This document shows positions 52,801 through 64,000 of a stretch of 64,000 nt of DNA, in pieces. Location: NCBI GenBank assembly GCA_030562195.1, contig JAUJPP010000005.1:1426001-1490000 (forward strand). Reading direction: 5' to 3'. This stretch comes from Nipponacmea schrenckii (Eukaryota; Mollusca; Gastropoda; Lottiidae). A program made the position numbers and the translations under genes. The stretch's first letter is position 1; the number at the start of each line of letters is the position of its first letter. The notes under the pieces are model-generated. The model was not told the DNA's origin and searched no databases. It saw only the letters and a list, made by a program, of their open reading frames with translations.

Positions 52801-52983
52801 TACAAGTTTCTTTAGTCCAAGAGAAAAACATCAGTAAATACACTTTTCATCACAGTATCGAATGAAGCAATCATTAATTCTCATTAAAACAGTTTTCTGA
52901 GCTCCTTTTAAAAGCAAAGTGAAGTGAAATGTTTAGTGAAAGTGTGCATGAGAAACAAGTCTATTATTTGTGTTCACAAAGTG

Positions 52984-55900
52984 TCAATGGATTCTATTGG
53001 TTATTAACCCTTTTGTGTCCTCCAATAAGATTTCAACTCTTTCCATCTACAAAGAAAATGAATTTAAATTAGTTGGGATTATTTTTTTTAAGTAATTGAC
53101 ATTGAATGCATGACTCTAATTTGCTAAAGCATGTTTCAGATACACAATCCTAAGCTTTTGTTTAAATGTAAGACTTCAGTCATAGGAGCAAAATAAACAA
53201 GTACACTTTTATTTAATTGTAGACAAACCAGTTTTCAGATTGTTCAGACTGTAAAAGCTTCAGATGCTGATATCCCTTTAAATTGTCTATTTTCGAAAAG
53301 TTTATGAAACAATAAACCTACATCTAACTTGTCCATCTTGTCTTTCCTGCTTCTAGAATCAGGATAGGGTGGCACCAGCGCCTGGAGTCGGACAGCTTTC
53401 AGAGCGCTCGGCTGGCAGGCTATCAAATGACTAACTTCTTGAGCCTAAAAACACAAAAACAGTTGCATATTGAAGAATTATAACAGTTTATTCATAAGGT
53501 AAGAATAACAATAACAAGGTACATAACACACTTCTTTAATAACAAGGTACATAACACACTTCTTTAATAACAAGGTACATAACACACTTCTTTAATAACA
53601 AGGTACATAACACACTTCTTTAATAACAAGGTACATAACACACTTCTTTAATAACAAGGTTCATAACACACTTCTTTAATAACAAGGTACATAACACACT
53701 TCTTTAATAACAAGGTACATAACACACTTCTTTAATAACAAGGTTCATAACACACTTCTTTAATAACAAGGTTCATAACATACTTCTTTAATAACAAGGT
53801 TCATAACACACTTCTTTAATAACAAGGTTCATAACACACTTCTTTAATAACAAGGTTCATAACACACTTCTTTAATAACAAGGTTCATAACACACTTCTT
53901 TAATAACAAGGTACAAGTGTTGTTATTAAAGAAGTGTGTTGTGTACCTTGTTATTGCCTTTGTGTTTTTAGTGCTGAAACATTATGTACTTTGTAAAAAC
54001 TTACCCTGTTGGCCTGGTATCTTAATCTCATAATTCTTAACCTATTTCTGGCTTCAGCTGCCCTAAAAATACATCAAACTTGAATCATATACAAAGGGAA
54101 AACACACCAGCTTCTGTATCACCAACTTCTTATCCAAAATGCCTTCAGTAGCATCATCCTTAACTATCGCATTGTTCTTACATCATAGATATAACAGACC
54201 CAAACCTAAGTCCATTAAATTATAATGGCAGACTTAATCAGTCAAATGATGTAAAAGGTCAGGATATTTTCCAGTATAGTGAAGTAGTTCTGGGTGAGGT
54301 CACACTTTTAAAATGTCCCCTAGTAACTAAGGCTAACAAGTTCTCATAAATGTAGAAGCATTTCTTGCCAGCTAGACTTTGGCCTTCTATTGTACATTGA
54401 TTTGCATGTCTATCCTATTTGAATCTTCTTTTAGATTGCTTTCACCAAAATTCTAGGTGAAGTTAAAAAAAATGATGTAGTTTTCATAAAGACTTACTTT
54501 AACTGCCCTATTAATTTGGCATGTTTTTCTTTTTCTAATAGTTCCTCTTCTTTAGGAGGTGCATTTTTTCTGAAAAGTACAAAAGACTAAATGATAAATA
54601 AACCAAACATCCGAACTGCAAAACGAAACACAAAATCCAAAAAACGAAAAACACAAGTAGTTGCTATTGCCTTGATAATTTACAAGGATTAGTATCCAGA
54701 CTCTGTGTACCAGCTGGTCCTGGACACAAGCCTCTTGGACACAAACCTCTTATTCATTTATAGCTAGATACACCAATATGCTGAATTCAGACTGGTCTTG
54801 GAAACAACTATATTTTACAAGGATAACAACATAGGTTCACAATTCCGATGTGACAGGGATCCTTTCTACCAACTGGTCCTTAAATCAAGCCTCTTGGAAA
54901 CCTATCTTAGATTATCTGTTCCCATTTACAGCGAGATCCCCAATTATAGAAATATATTCGGCCCAATTTGCTAAATTAAGAATGGTCTTGGAAACAACTA
55001 TATTTTACAAGGATAACAACTTAGATTTACAAGTCCACTGTGACAAGGATTCTTTCTACCAGCTGGTCCTTGACCAAACCTCTTGGTATTGATCTTTCCC
55101 GGATCATCTGTACCAAATTACAGCTGGGTGGACTGGATTAATGACTTATATAAGATCATCAGACTTACAATTCTTTCTCTTTGCGTAATTCTATCAATCT
55201 TTTTTTACACTGGAGCTGTGATTCTAGGATTAATTTTGATGGTTCTTCATACTGAAAAATCAATGCAATAAGCTTTGAAACTAAGGTGAAAAGATGAAAA
55301 TGAGCTCTACCAGTCAGTGAAGATGCTTCCTGTCTTTCTTTTTAATAACAAGAACTCAGAGATTCAAATTAAAGGATACAAATGCTTTTGGCAAGAAACT
55401 GCCTTATGATATCAAGGCCTAAGGAGCAGTTAAATGTCAAATATTGTGAGGAATGATTACTTACAGCTAAATATCGACTTTTTTCTTGTGGTGACAGTTT
55501 CTTCCATTCACTAGAGGAGTATTTTTTCCTTCCTTTTGGTTCTGTTTCCTATATTTATAATAAATTAAGCATTATTCATAGTCTTCTGTTTTGGACTTAT
55601 ATAATTTAGGGTGTTATAAGAGATGCTCTTTGTATAAAAGCACTGGCTTATCCACGAAACCAAACCAGTGGCCAGTCAGTCTAATATTGGCTCTGTAGGG
55701 TACCTTAAATGTCTAGATTCCACATAGGCACCCATAAGCCTGCTATCTTGAAGTATCCAAGTATGTATTCGAGAACCATGGCACTTCAGACAGTCGCATT
55801 CTCTAACCTTAGCCTTAGTGAAGTCTTAAAAACTGAAAACTTTTATCAAGATTTCTCAAAGATAAGGAAGCGTTTTTTCTTACCGCCATTATTGGACCTT

Positions 55901-56058
55901 TCTTTTATGTTTTTTTTTTGTGTTTTACCCCGTTTCATCAACCAAAACTATTTTCAATTCATCAAAAGGAGCCCGTAAGGTTACTTTAAATCCAATGTTT
56001 ACATTATTAATGAGACATGGCAGCCATATTGTTAGGTTACCATGTCGATCCTCCAACA
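52984..56058 (-). CDS. unidentified multi-exon gene (C-terminal part)
   Basis: Open segments with good splice edges on the minus strand: 56058-55929, 55824-55704, 55548-55465, 54569-54498, about 54063-54002, 53444-53322 and 53046-52984 (stop TGA). The upstream part reads NVNIGFKVTLRAPFDELKIV and RECDCLKCHGSRIHTWILQD. Then come KKYSSSEWKKLSPQEKSRYL, a charged helix EEELLEKEKHAKLIGQLKAA, the conserved-looking HLIACQPSALKAVRLQALVP and the end ERVEILLEDTKGLITNRIH. The last four junctions agree in phase; three junctions among the upper exons do not, each by one base, near homopolymers. I do not recognise the family. A coiled-coil structural protein is a guess. It could be a live gene with assembly indels, or a young pseudogene. 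Confidence 0.55.
53495..53955 (+). repeat. 28-bp minisatellite, about 15 copies, ending in an inverted unit
   Basis: Copies of AACAAGGTACATAACACACT plus TCTTTAAT (GTAC or GTTC variants) run to 53912. The next stretch reads the reverse complement (TTATTAAAGAAGTGTGTTG, then TGTACCTTGTTATT), so the last repeats can fold into a hairpin. It lies between the last coding exons of the unidentified gene. Confidence 0.93.
54690..55145 (+). repeat. dispersed repeat, three tandem partial copies
   Basis: GGATCCTTTCTACCAACTGG, CTTGGAAACAACTATATTTT and ACAAGGATAACAAC recur. Family words are shared with 14760-14990 and 22090-22470. Confidence 0.75.
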
Positions 56059-56099
56059 CTAAAGAGGTATGTAGGAAGGGACGTAACTCTTTTACAATC

Positions 56100-56984
56100 T
56101 GACCACTGTTAAATAATTAAAAATCATTAATTCTTTATATTCATCTTTAATTTGGATATTGACGATATATATAACGTTTTATATAAGGGAGGGCACTCTT
56201 TAGAATTTATTTGACCATTGGGACTGGTTATGAAAAAATTTCAAAGCCAATTTTACAATTTGTTCAAAGCAGGTAATATCATAGACGCCAACCTAGTTTG
56301 AAGTCAGTAAGTTTACTGAGTAATGTAATCCGGAACATTGCACGGAGGTACACTGAATACCTCTCAATATAAGAGAATGCTCCAACTGTCCTTTACTCCT
56401 ACCCAGTGTATTCATGAAACACTACGCCATCCTCTCTCCTACTGAAATTATGTCAACCGGTTTCAAACTTCTCTGTGATTCTCTCCCCCCCCCCATATTA
56501 CTAACCCCCTTTGCCCCCCTTTCACTTTCTTCAGTTAGAGTGTCCTTAATCTCTCCACTCATTAAATATTTTAATTCCTACCTCTCTAGATCAGGTTACC
56601 TCTTTTTTTCGTACAAATAGGCCATTTTTTTCCTATGGACGATATCCTATAGACGTTTATGACGACGATCTGTGAATGATCTCTTTAAACCCATTAATAG
56701 CATTTAAACATCTTTCATTGTAGGCTATATTATTTTTCAAATGGAGTCATTTATAACTGTATACATTATTTAAATAGTATTTTAGACGCATTTGCAACAT
56801 TTTGAATTGTTATCGACTTTTCACTAAATGCGTATTAAAATTTTATATTCATCAGCTTATAGCGGAACCATTGTCTACACTAATTTCTGTTGGAGAAGAT
56901 GCGTAACGAAATAGTCTTTCATTCCATATGCGGCAATCAAATATTGAAACCAATTTATCTTGCTAAGACAGTGTTTGTGCTAAA
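56100..56984. other. gene-free stretch left of the satellite
   Basis: No exon could be supported with confidence. Upstream exons of the unidentified minus-strand gene may lie here. Confidence 0.35.
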
Positions 56985-59900
56985 GCAAAATAAGGAGGAG
57001 GGATTCGATCCCACGACCCACAATTTGTCGAACCAGTACTGAAACCACGAGACCACTGAGACTTAGCTTGATGCTGAGTTCTGCCTGGGGTCCTAGTTAA
57101 CTGCGTCATGTTAGGCCAGGAAAAGTGTTTGAGATTGCTAAAAGAAAAGTGTAAACTTCACAAGGGATTCGCGACATCGATGTATATGGGCCAACACGGA
57201 TACCACTGGTCTATTGGGACGCTTTGATTGTTTCACTGGGGTAGGAGTATGGTTCAACTCGGTTGTTTCAAACCAACCAGGCTGGGCCATAAAACTGCTT
57301 TTTAATTAAAAAACATAAAATATACAGTGTTTGAGATTGCTAAAAAAACAAACATGCTTCACGTGGGATTCGAACTCGAAACCTCTTTGTTTATGGGTCA
57401 ATACGAATACCATTGGTCTACGGAGTCAAGGTGATTCTAACAGTTTGGTTAAGTTATAGGTTTACTTTTGTTGTTTCAAACCACAAAACTCGCTTGTAGA
57501 CTAAAAAATTTTAAAATTGACAGTGTTTAACTGGGATAAAAAAAAAAAGCTTTACGTCGGATTCGAACTCGCGACCTCTTTGCTTTTGGGTCAATGCGAA
57601 CACCATTGGTCTACAAAGACAAGTTGATTTTAACAGTTTGGTTAAGTTATAGGTTTATTTCTGTTGTTTCACGTCCACCAGGCCAGGCCATAAAACTGTT
57701 TTTAAACTAAAAAAGATTAAGAATACTGAGTATGAGAATGTTAAAAAAAAACAAGCTTCACGTGGGATTCGAACACGCGACCTCATTGACCTCACGACGT
57801 ATAAGTTAGTGAAAAAGTGTGGAAACCACTCAACCAACGAGTTCTAGATTTTAGAACAGCTAGGTTTGGGGTAGGTTAATTTATTTATTATGATTCTAAG
57901 GTAAAAGCCATAAAACTCGTTTTTAACTAAAAATGATAGAAAAAGACAGTGTTTGACTGGCATAAAAATAAAAAAACTTTATCTGAGATTCGAACACACG
58001 ACGTATAAGTTACTGATAAAGTGTGGAAACCACTAAACCACCGAGTTCTAGATTTTAGAACAGCTAGGTTTGGGGTAGGTTAATTTATTTATTATGATTC
58101 TAGGTAAAAGGCCATAAAACTCGTTTTTATACTAAAAATGATAGAAAAAGACAGTAATTGATTGGCATAAAAATAAAAAAAACTTTATCTGTGATTCGAA
58201 CACACGACGTATATGTTACTGATAAAGTGTGGAAACCACTAAACCACCGAGTTCTATAGAACAGCTAGGTTTGGGGTAGGTTAATTTATTTATTATGATT
58301 CTAAGGTAAAAGGCCATAAAACTCGTTTTTATACTAAAAATGATAGAAAAAGACAGTGTTTGACTGACATAAAAATAAAAAAACTTTATCTGGGATTCGA
58401 ACACACGACGTATAAGTTAGTGATAAAGTGTGGAAACCACTAAACCACCGAGTTGTAGATTTTAGAACAGCTAGGTTTGGGGTAGGTTAATTTATTTATT
58501 ATGATTCTAAGGTAAAAGGCCATAAAACTCGTTTTTATACTAAAAATGATAGAAAAAGACAGTGTTTGACTGGCATAAAAATAAAAAAAACTTTATCTGT
58601 GATTCGAACACACGACGTTTAGTTACTGATAAAGTGTGGAAACCACTAAACCACCGAGTTCTAGATTTAGAACAGCTAGGTTTGGGGTAGGTTAATTTAT
58701 TTATTATGATTCTAGGTAAAAGCCATAAAACTCGTTTTTATACTAAAAATGATAGAAAAAGACAGTGTTTGATTGGCATAAAAATAAAAAAAAACTTTAT
58801 CTGGGATTCGAACACACGACGTATAAGTTAGTGATAAAGTCTGGAAACCACTAAACCACGGAGTTGTAGATCTTTGATCAGCTAGGTTTGGGGTAGGTTA
58901 ATTTATTTATTATGATTCTAGGTAAAAGGCCATAAAACTCGTTTTTATACTAAAAATGATAGAAAAAGACAGTGTTTGACTGGCATAAAAATAAAAAAAA
59001 CTTTATCTGGATTCGAACACACGACGTATAAGTTACTGATAAAGTGTGGAAACCACTAAACCACCGAGTTCTAGATTTTAGAACAGCTAGGTTTGGGGTA
59101 GGTTAATTTATTTATTATGATTCTAGGGTAAAAGGCCATAAAACTCGTTTTTATACTAAAAATGATAGAAAAAGACAGTGTTTGACTGGCATAAAAATAA
59201 AAAAAACTTTATCTGAGATTCGAACACACGACGTATAAGTTACTGATAAAGTGTGGAAACCACTAAACCACCGAGTTGTAGATTATAACAGCTAGGTTTG
59301 GGGTAGGTTAATTTATTTATTATGATTCTAAGGTAAAAGGCCATGAAACTCGTTTTATACTAAAAATGATAGAAAAAGACAGTGTTTGATTGGCATAAAA
59401 ATAAAAAAAACTTTATCTGTGATTCGAACACACGACGTATAAGTTACTGATAAAGTGTGGAAACCACTAAACCACCGAGTTCTAGATTTTAGAACAGCTA
59501 GGTTTGGGGTAGGTTAATTTATTTATTATGATTCTAAGGTAAAAGGCCATAAAACTCGTTTTTATACTAAAAATGATAGAAAAAGACAGTGTTTGACTGG
59601 CATAAAAATAAAAAAAAACTTTATCTGAGATTCGAACACACGACGTTTAGTTACTGATAAAGTGTGGAAACCACTAACCACCGAGTTGTAGATTTTAGAA
59701 CAGCTAGGTTTGGGGTAGGTTAATTTATTTATTATGATTCTAAGGTAAAAGGCCATAAAACTCGTTTTTATACTAAAAATGATAGAAAAAGACAGTGTTT
59801 GATTGGCATAAAAATAAAAAAAACTTTATCTGGGATTCGAACACACGACGTATAAGTTACTGATAAAGTGTGGAAACCACTAAACCACCGAGTTCTAGAT

Positions 59901-62370
59901 TATAACAGCTAGGTTTGGGGTAGGTTAATTTATTTATTATGATTCTAAGGTAAAAGGCCATAAAACTCGTTTTTATACTAAAAATGATAGAAAAAGACAG
60001 TGTTTGACTGGCATAAATAAATTAAAAAAACTTTATCTGGATTCGAACACACGACGTATAAGTTAGCTGATAAAGTGTGGAAACCACTAAACCACCGAGT
60101 TGTAGATTTAGAACAGCTAGGTTTGGGGTAGGTTAATTTATTTATATGATTCTAAAGGGAAAAGGCCTTAAAACTCGTTTTTATACTAAAAATGAAGAAA
60201 AAGACAGTTTGACTGGCATAAAAATAAAAAAAACTTTATCTGTGATTCGAACACACGACGTATAAGTTAGATAAAGTGTGGAAACACTAAACCACCGAGT
60301 TTTGATTTAAAAACAGCTAGGTTTGGGGTAGGTTAATTTATTTATTATGATTCTAGGTAAAAGGCCTAAAACTCGTTTTTATACTAAAAATGATAGAAAA
60401 AGACAGTGTTTGATGAAAAAAAATAAACAAAAAACTTTATCTGTGATTCGAACACACGACGTATAAGTTAGTGATAAAGTGTGGAAACCACTAAACCACT
60501 GAGTTGTAGATTTTAGAACAGCTAGGTTTGGGGTAGGTTTATTTATTTATTATGATTCTAGTGTAAAAGGCCATCTGTTTTTATACTAAAAATGATAGAA
60601 AAAGACAGTGTTTGATTGGCATAAAAATAAAAAAAAACTTTATCTGAGATTCGAACACACGACGTATAAGTTAGTGATAAAGTGTGGAAACCACTAAACC
60701 ACCGAGTTGTAGATTTTAGAACAGCTAGGTTTGGGGTAGGTTAATTTATTTATTAAGATTCTAAGGTAAAAGGCCATAAAACTCGTTTTTATACTAAAAA
60801 TGATAGAAAAAGACAGTGTTTGACTGGCATAAAAATAAAAAAAAACTTTATCTGGGATTCGAACACACGACGTTTAAGTTACTGATAAAGTGTGGAAACC
60901 ACTAAACCACCGAGTTCTAGATTTTAGAACAGCTAGGTTTGGGGTAGGTTAATTTATTTATTATGATTCTTAGGTAAAAGGCCATAAAATTCGTTTTATA
61001 CTAAAAATGATAGAAAAAGACAGTGTTTGACTGACATAAAAATAAAAAAAACTTTATCTGGGATTCGAACACACGACGTATAAGTTAGTGATAAAGTCTG
61101 GAAACCACTAACAAACGAGTTTTAGATTTTAGATCAGCTAGGTTTGGGGCTAGGTTAATTTATTTATTATGATTCTAGGGTAAAAGGCCATAAAACTCGT
61201 TTTATACTAAAAATGATAGAAAAAGACAGTGTTTGACTCACATAGAAATAAAAAAAAACTTTATCTTGGATTCGAACACACGACGTATTGGTTACTGATA
61301 AAGTGTGGAAACCACTAAACCACCGAGTTGTAGATTTTAGAACAGCTAGGTTTGGGGTAGGTTAATTTATTTATTATGATTCTAAGGTAAAAGGCCATAA
61401 AACTCGTTTTTATACTAAAAATGATAGAAAAAGACAGTGTTTGACTGGCATAAAAATAAAAAAAATTTTATCTGAGATTCGAACACACGACGTATAAGTT
61501 ACTGATAAAGTGTGGAAACCACTAAACCACCGAGTTCTAGATTATAACAGCTAGGTTTGGGGTAGGTTAATTTATTTATTATGATTCTAAGGTAAAAGGC
61601 CATAAAACTCGTTTTTATACTAAAAATGATAGAAAAAGACAGTGTTTGATTGGCATAAAAATAAAAAAATACTTTATCTGAGATTCGAACACACGACGTA
61701 TAAGTTAGTGATAAAGTGTGGAAACCACTAAACCATAGAGTTCTATAGAACAGCTAGGTTTGGGGTAGGTTAATTTATTTATTATGATTCTGAGGTAAAA
61801 AGCTATAAAACTCGTTTTTAGACAAAAACTGATACAATAAATATTTTTGTTATCTTGTAAGATTTTTGTGTTTTGCAGGAAGAAAAAGAATCTACAAGTG
61901 GGATTTGAACACCTAACCACTGGGTTGCTGAGAAAGGACGGAAACCATTAGACCACCGTGTCCAATTATTTTCGAACAATAGTGGCTGGAGTTAGGTTAA
62001 TTTATTTTCAAAAAGTCTTGGGTCCAGGCCACAAAACTTGTGGTAAACTAAAAATGATCAAATTTCAGTGTTTGTCTTTTCAAAAGTTTTATCCGGGATC
62101 CGATCTGCTAACCTTTATGTTAAAAAGATTGTTAGGATACCATTAGACCACCGTGACTTGGACTGAGCGAGCGCCAGGGAAAGGGTAGACATAACTTCTT
62201 TATTTTTAAAACTGTTATAATTATTTTTAGGATTAGAAATTTGTTGTGAACAAAATTAAATATAGTAGAAAATGTTTGAATTTTTAAAAAGACAAAATAT
62301 TTGGGTTGCGAACACACGACCTCGGCGATATTGCACCAGTGCGTTAACCTCCTGTCCTGTCCACCGGACC
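56985..62370 (-). repeat. satellite array of tRNA-like monomers, about 205-bp unit, about 20 homogeneous copies plus divergent edge copies
   Basis: Read on the minus strand, each central monomer (57755-61760) contains GGTGGTTTAGTGGTTTCC (a match to the A box TRGYNNARNGG), then about 30 bp, then GTGTTCGAATCCCAG (B box), then AAAGTTTTTTT, a Pol III-type terminator. It ends with a spacer holding ACCTACCCCAAACCTAGC. Outside the core, left units near 57000, 57180, 57365 and 57550 and right units near 61900, 62100 and 62300 keep the box order in the same orientation but differ in sequence. No monomer folds into a clean tRNA (the T stem is mispaired), so these are tRNA-derived, not tRNA genes. Confidence 0.88.
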
Positions 62371-62921
62371 GTTGTCTACGGTTATGAATAACGTGGGAGT
62401 GAACTCGTTATAATAATAACAATATTATACTGTGCATCATAAGCGAATGTCTCTGGAAGTGCAAGACTCAAGGAGTTATTGGAGTAAGCTGAACAATCGA
62501 GTCTATGGTGTGTTCGAACTTCTGTCTTGAACATGATAATCAAAGAGGCTCTATCAATGTTCACGATTAAATTGAATTGTTCTTCATGAGGAACGCTACA
62601 TCGATGTTCAAAACATTTTAAAGGCAAAATGTTCTCGAAAACACTGCCCAAGCATTACAATTTCTTATATTTCTTATGTTCACATCGTGTCGGTGTTAAG
62701 AGAAACCCTCTTGAACATGTTTCGGGCAGATCAACGAACGCGCCGAGTTTGATCACGTGATTACCTCAACGACGAGATGTTTAGGAATGTAAGCAAAGAG
62801 ATTTTATTGATGTTTTAAAGGTGTTTTTAAAAAGAAAATAGTAACAGGAATTCAAAGGAATAGCTTAAAAATGGGAAATTAGAAAGTTTAACTCCGTGTT
62901 GATTTGATTGTTGTTTTGAAA

Positions 62922-63969
62922 ATGAGCCACGGAACAATAGGAATGGATCCTGGGGTCAGGTAAGTGGAATATTTTGTCCAGACGAAAATTAAAAATCAGG
63001 ATAGGACTTGCTTTCGAGAGAAATTTTACAATGACATTGTCATGTCGTCTGTTATTGTGTGTTTAACTCAATGTCAACATAGCTGTACATCATGCAACTG
63101 ATAAAGGGCTCAAGATTGGGTTAATTTCTTGCCGAAAAGGGAGGGGGTCGGGCTATTGAATTCTATTCAGTGTCAGCGGTGACAGTTGTACCGGGCGGTA
63201 GAGGGAACTAGGCTAATAATGAATGGAAATTCGATATATAGTTGTAACAGTATACACTGTTTTGATGTAGGCCAGAGCTACCAATATGCCTTGACAGTAA
63301 TTGCATAGCATACCATTAACTTAAGTTGAGATGACATTAGGCCCAAGTTACTGAGACCTTAATTTTTGATGTTGGTAGCCAGCCTACATAGCCTACTTAG
63401 AAGGGGGGGGGGGGTCAATTACTGTGAGGGGGCAGAAGGAATGAAGTTCTTTCATTGAACTCTTTCATTGAAGATTTTCCCAGGGGAGCATATATGGGAA
63501 GTGTTTAAAGAGACACATCTTCCTAGAATGAACATAAAATTTTAGATCTCAAGAATGGTCAATATGAGTATATATTCATCAGACTTACCTTAACCTTGTG
63601 TCATAAAGTAACAGAATCCCTTAAAATCTGGAAAACTAACAAAACTAAGTCATTTTTAAAAAACGCTGGATCAGTTTATTAAACGATTTTCAATAATCAA
63701 ATGCATCTTTATGGATAATTAATTTTTTTGGATATATATTTATTTTTGATGTTATTTATGACAGCAGGTATATTTACTAATGAATAGAGCTCTTATTGAC
63801 CAAGTTTAAAATTTATAAATTTATGTTCATTAATGATGGAGTATCCCTTTCAAAATTTATGTTTATTATTTTCAGTCCTCTGGCCACTTATAATAGTTTA
63901 ACTGATGGACATTTAGCTGGGTTTTATGCCAGTCCAAGGAAACGCAGACATTTACGGAAAGTTGGATTG
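62922..63969 (+). CDS. ERICH3: ERICH3-like gene, first two coding exons (partial)
   Basis: Exon 62922-62959 (starting ATGAGCCACGG) joins exon 63876-63969 in frame across a GTAAGT donor and a TTTCAG acceptor. The gene continues past the right edge, with a GTAAGT donor at 63970. The 44 residues visible include PLATYNSLTDGHLAGFYASP followed by RKRRHLRKVGL. This matches the conserved N-terminus of glutamate-rich protein 3 (MSH start, then AYNSLMDKHLAGY and RIRRHL in vertebrates), a ciliary protein. Only the N-terminus is available, so orthology is likely but not proven. The intron holds a MITE. The upstream 550 bp separate it from the tRNA-like satellite and should include its promoter. Confidence 0.8.
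63511..63852 (+). mobile_element. MITE-like element in ERICH3-like intron 1
   Basis: Left end AAAGAGACACATCTTCCTAG and right end TTAATGATGGAGTATCCCTTT, both diverged, around the usual internal words of the AAAGGGATACTG family. Confidence 0.78.
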
Positions 63970-64000
63970 GTAAGTTCATTTTCTTGGAAACTCTCTTTTC

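Noticed and set aside
57655..61920. Several minus-strand open frames of 60-71 codons sharing MAFYLRIIINKLTYPKPSCS
   Set aside because: They are the same satellite monomer translated repeatedly, running into its tRNA-like part.
56985..62370. Functional tRNA gene cluster
   Set aside because: Box motifs are present but the T stem is mispaired and no clean cloverleaf or anticodon arm could be drawn. Sequence outside the boxes is satellite-like.
62382..62651. 89-codon minus-strand open frame
   Set aside because: No recognisable domain and no splice or codon evidence; it lies in the promoter side of the ERICH3-like gene, next to the satellite edge.

Overview
This is an animal nuclear genome window, AT-rich, with short coding exons split by GT-AG introns and many interspersed and tandem repeats. 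The gene set (RAD21, KHK, a PYCR3-like reductase, an ERICH3-like ciliary gene, claudin-, MS4A- and TMEM79-like membrane proteins) and the repeat style (tRNA-headed SINEs, many short terminal-inverted-repeat elements, a family carrying the words TACACCCACATG and GGGCGTA) suggest an invertebrate, most likely a marine mollusc. That placement is inference. Nothing bacterial or viral was seen.

Layout from left to right: the first coding exon of an unidentified two-helix membrane protein (minus, 142-448); a three-exon claudin/PMP22-like gene (plus, 2585-4837); a five-exon MS4A/CD20-like gene (minus, 7077-8747), head to head with a six-exon pyrroline-5-carboxylate reductase (plus, 10270-15301); cohesin subunit RAD21 (minus, 17141-23250), sharing a roughly 1.3 kb divergent promoter region with a twelve-exon Bfr1-like coiled-coil gene (plus, 24550-36181); ketohexokinase (plus, 40617-43592), tail to tail with an apparently single-coding-exon MAPEG/TMEM79-like gene (minus, 45257-45814); about 7 kb of repeats; an unidentified multi-exon gene (minus, 52984-56058); a 5.4 kb satellite of tRNA-like monomers (56985-62370); and the first two coding exons of an ERICH3-like gene (plus, from 62922).

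Repeats fall into classes: a tRNA-derived SINE of about 350 bp present in many full or truncated copies; a MITE-like family with termini near AAAGGGATACTGTGTCTTA; several other inverted-repeat elements, one with a clear TA target duplication and one with exact 20-base termini; SINE-like 3' ends with TTA-repeat tails, one of which has been amplified into an intronic minisatellite; hammerhead-ribozyme-like motifs; and at least a dozen minisatellites, mostly inside introns.

The most notable items are the tRNA-like satellite, whose monomers each carry A-box, B-box and T-run signals on the minus strand; a possible 894-nt in-frame cassette exon in RAD21 with no counterpart I know of; and a well-formed hammerhead-like motif at 37027-37090. 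Single-base frame breaks occur in otherwise conserved exons of three genes. They look more like residual assembly indels than pseudogenes, but this cannot be settled from the sequence alone.
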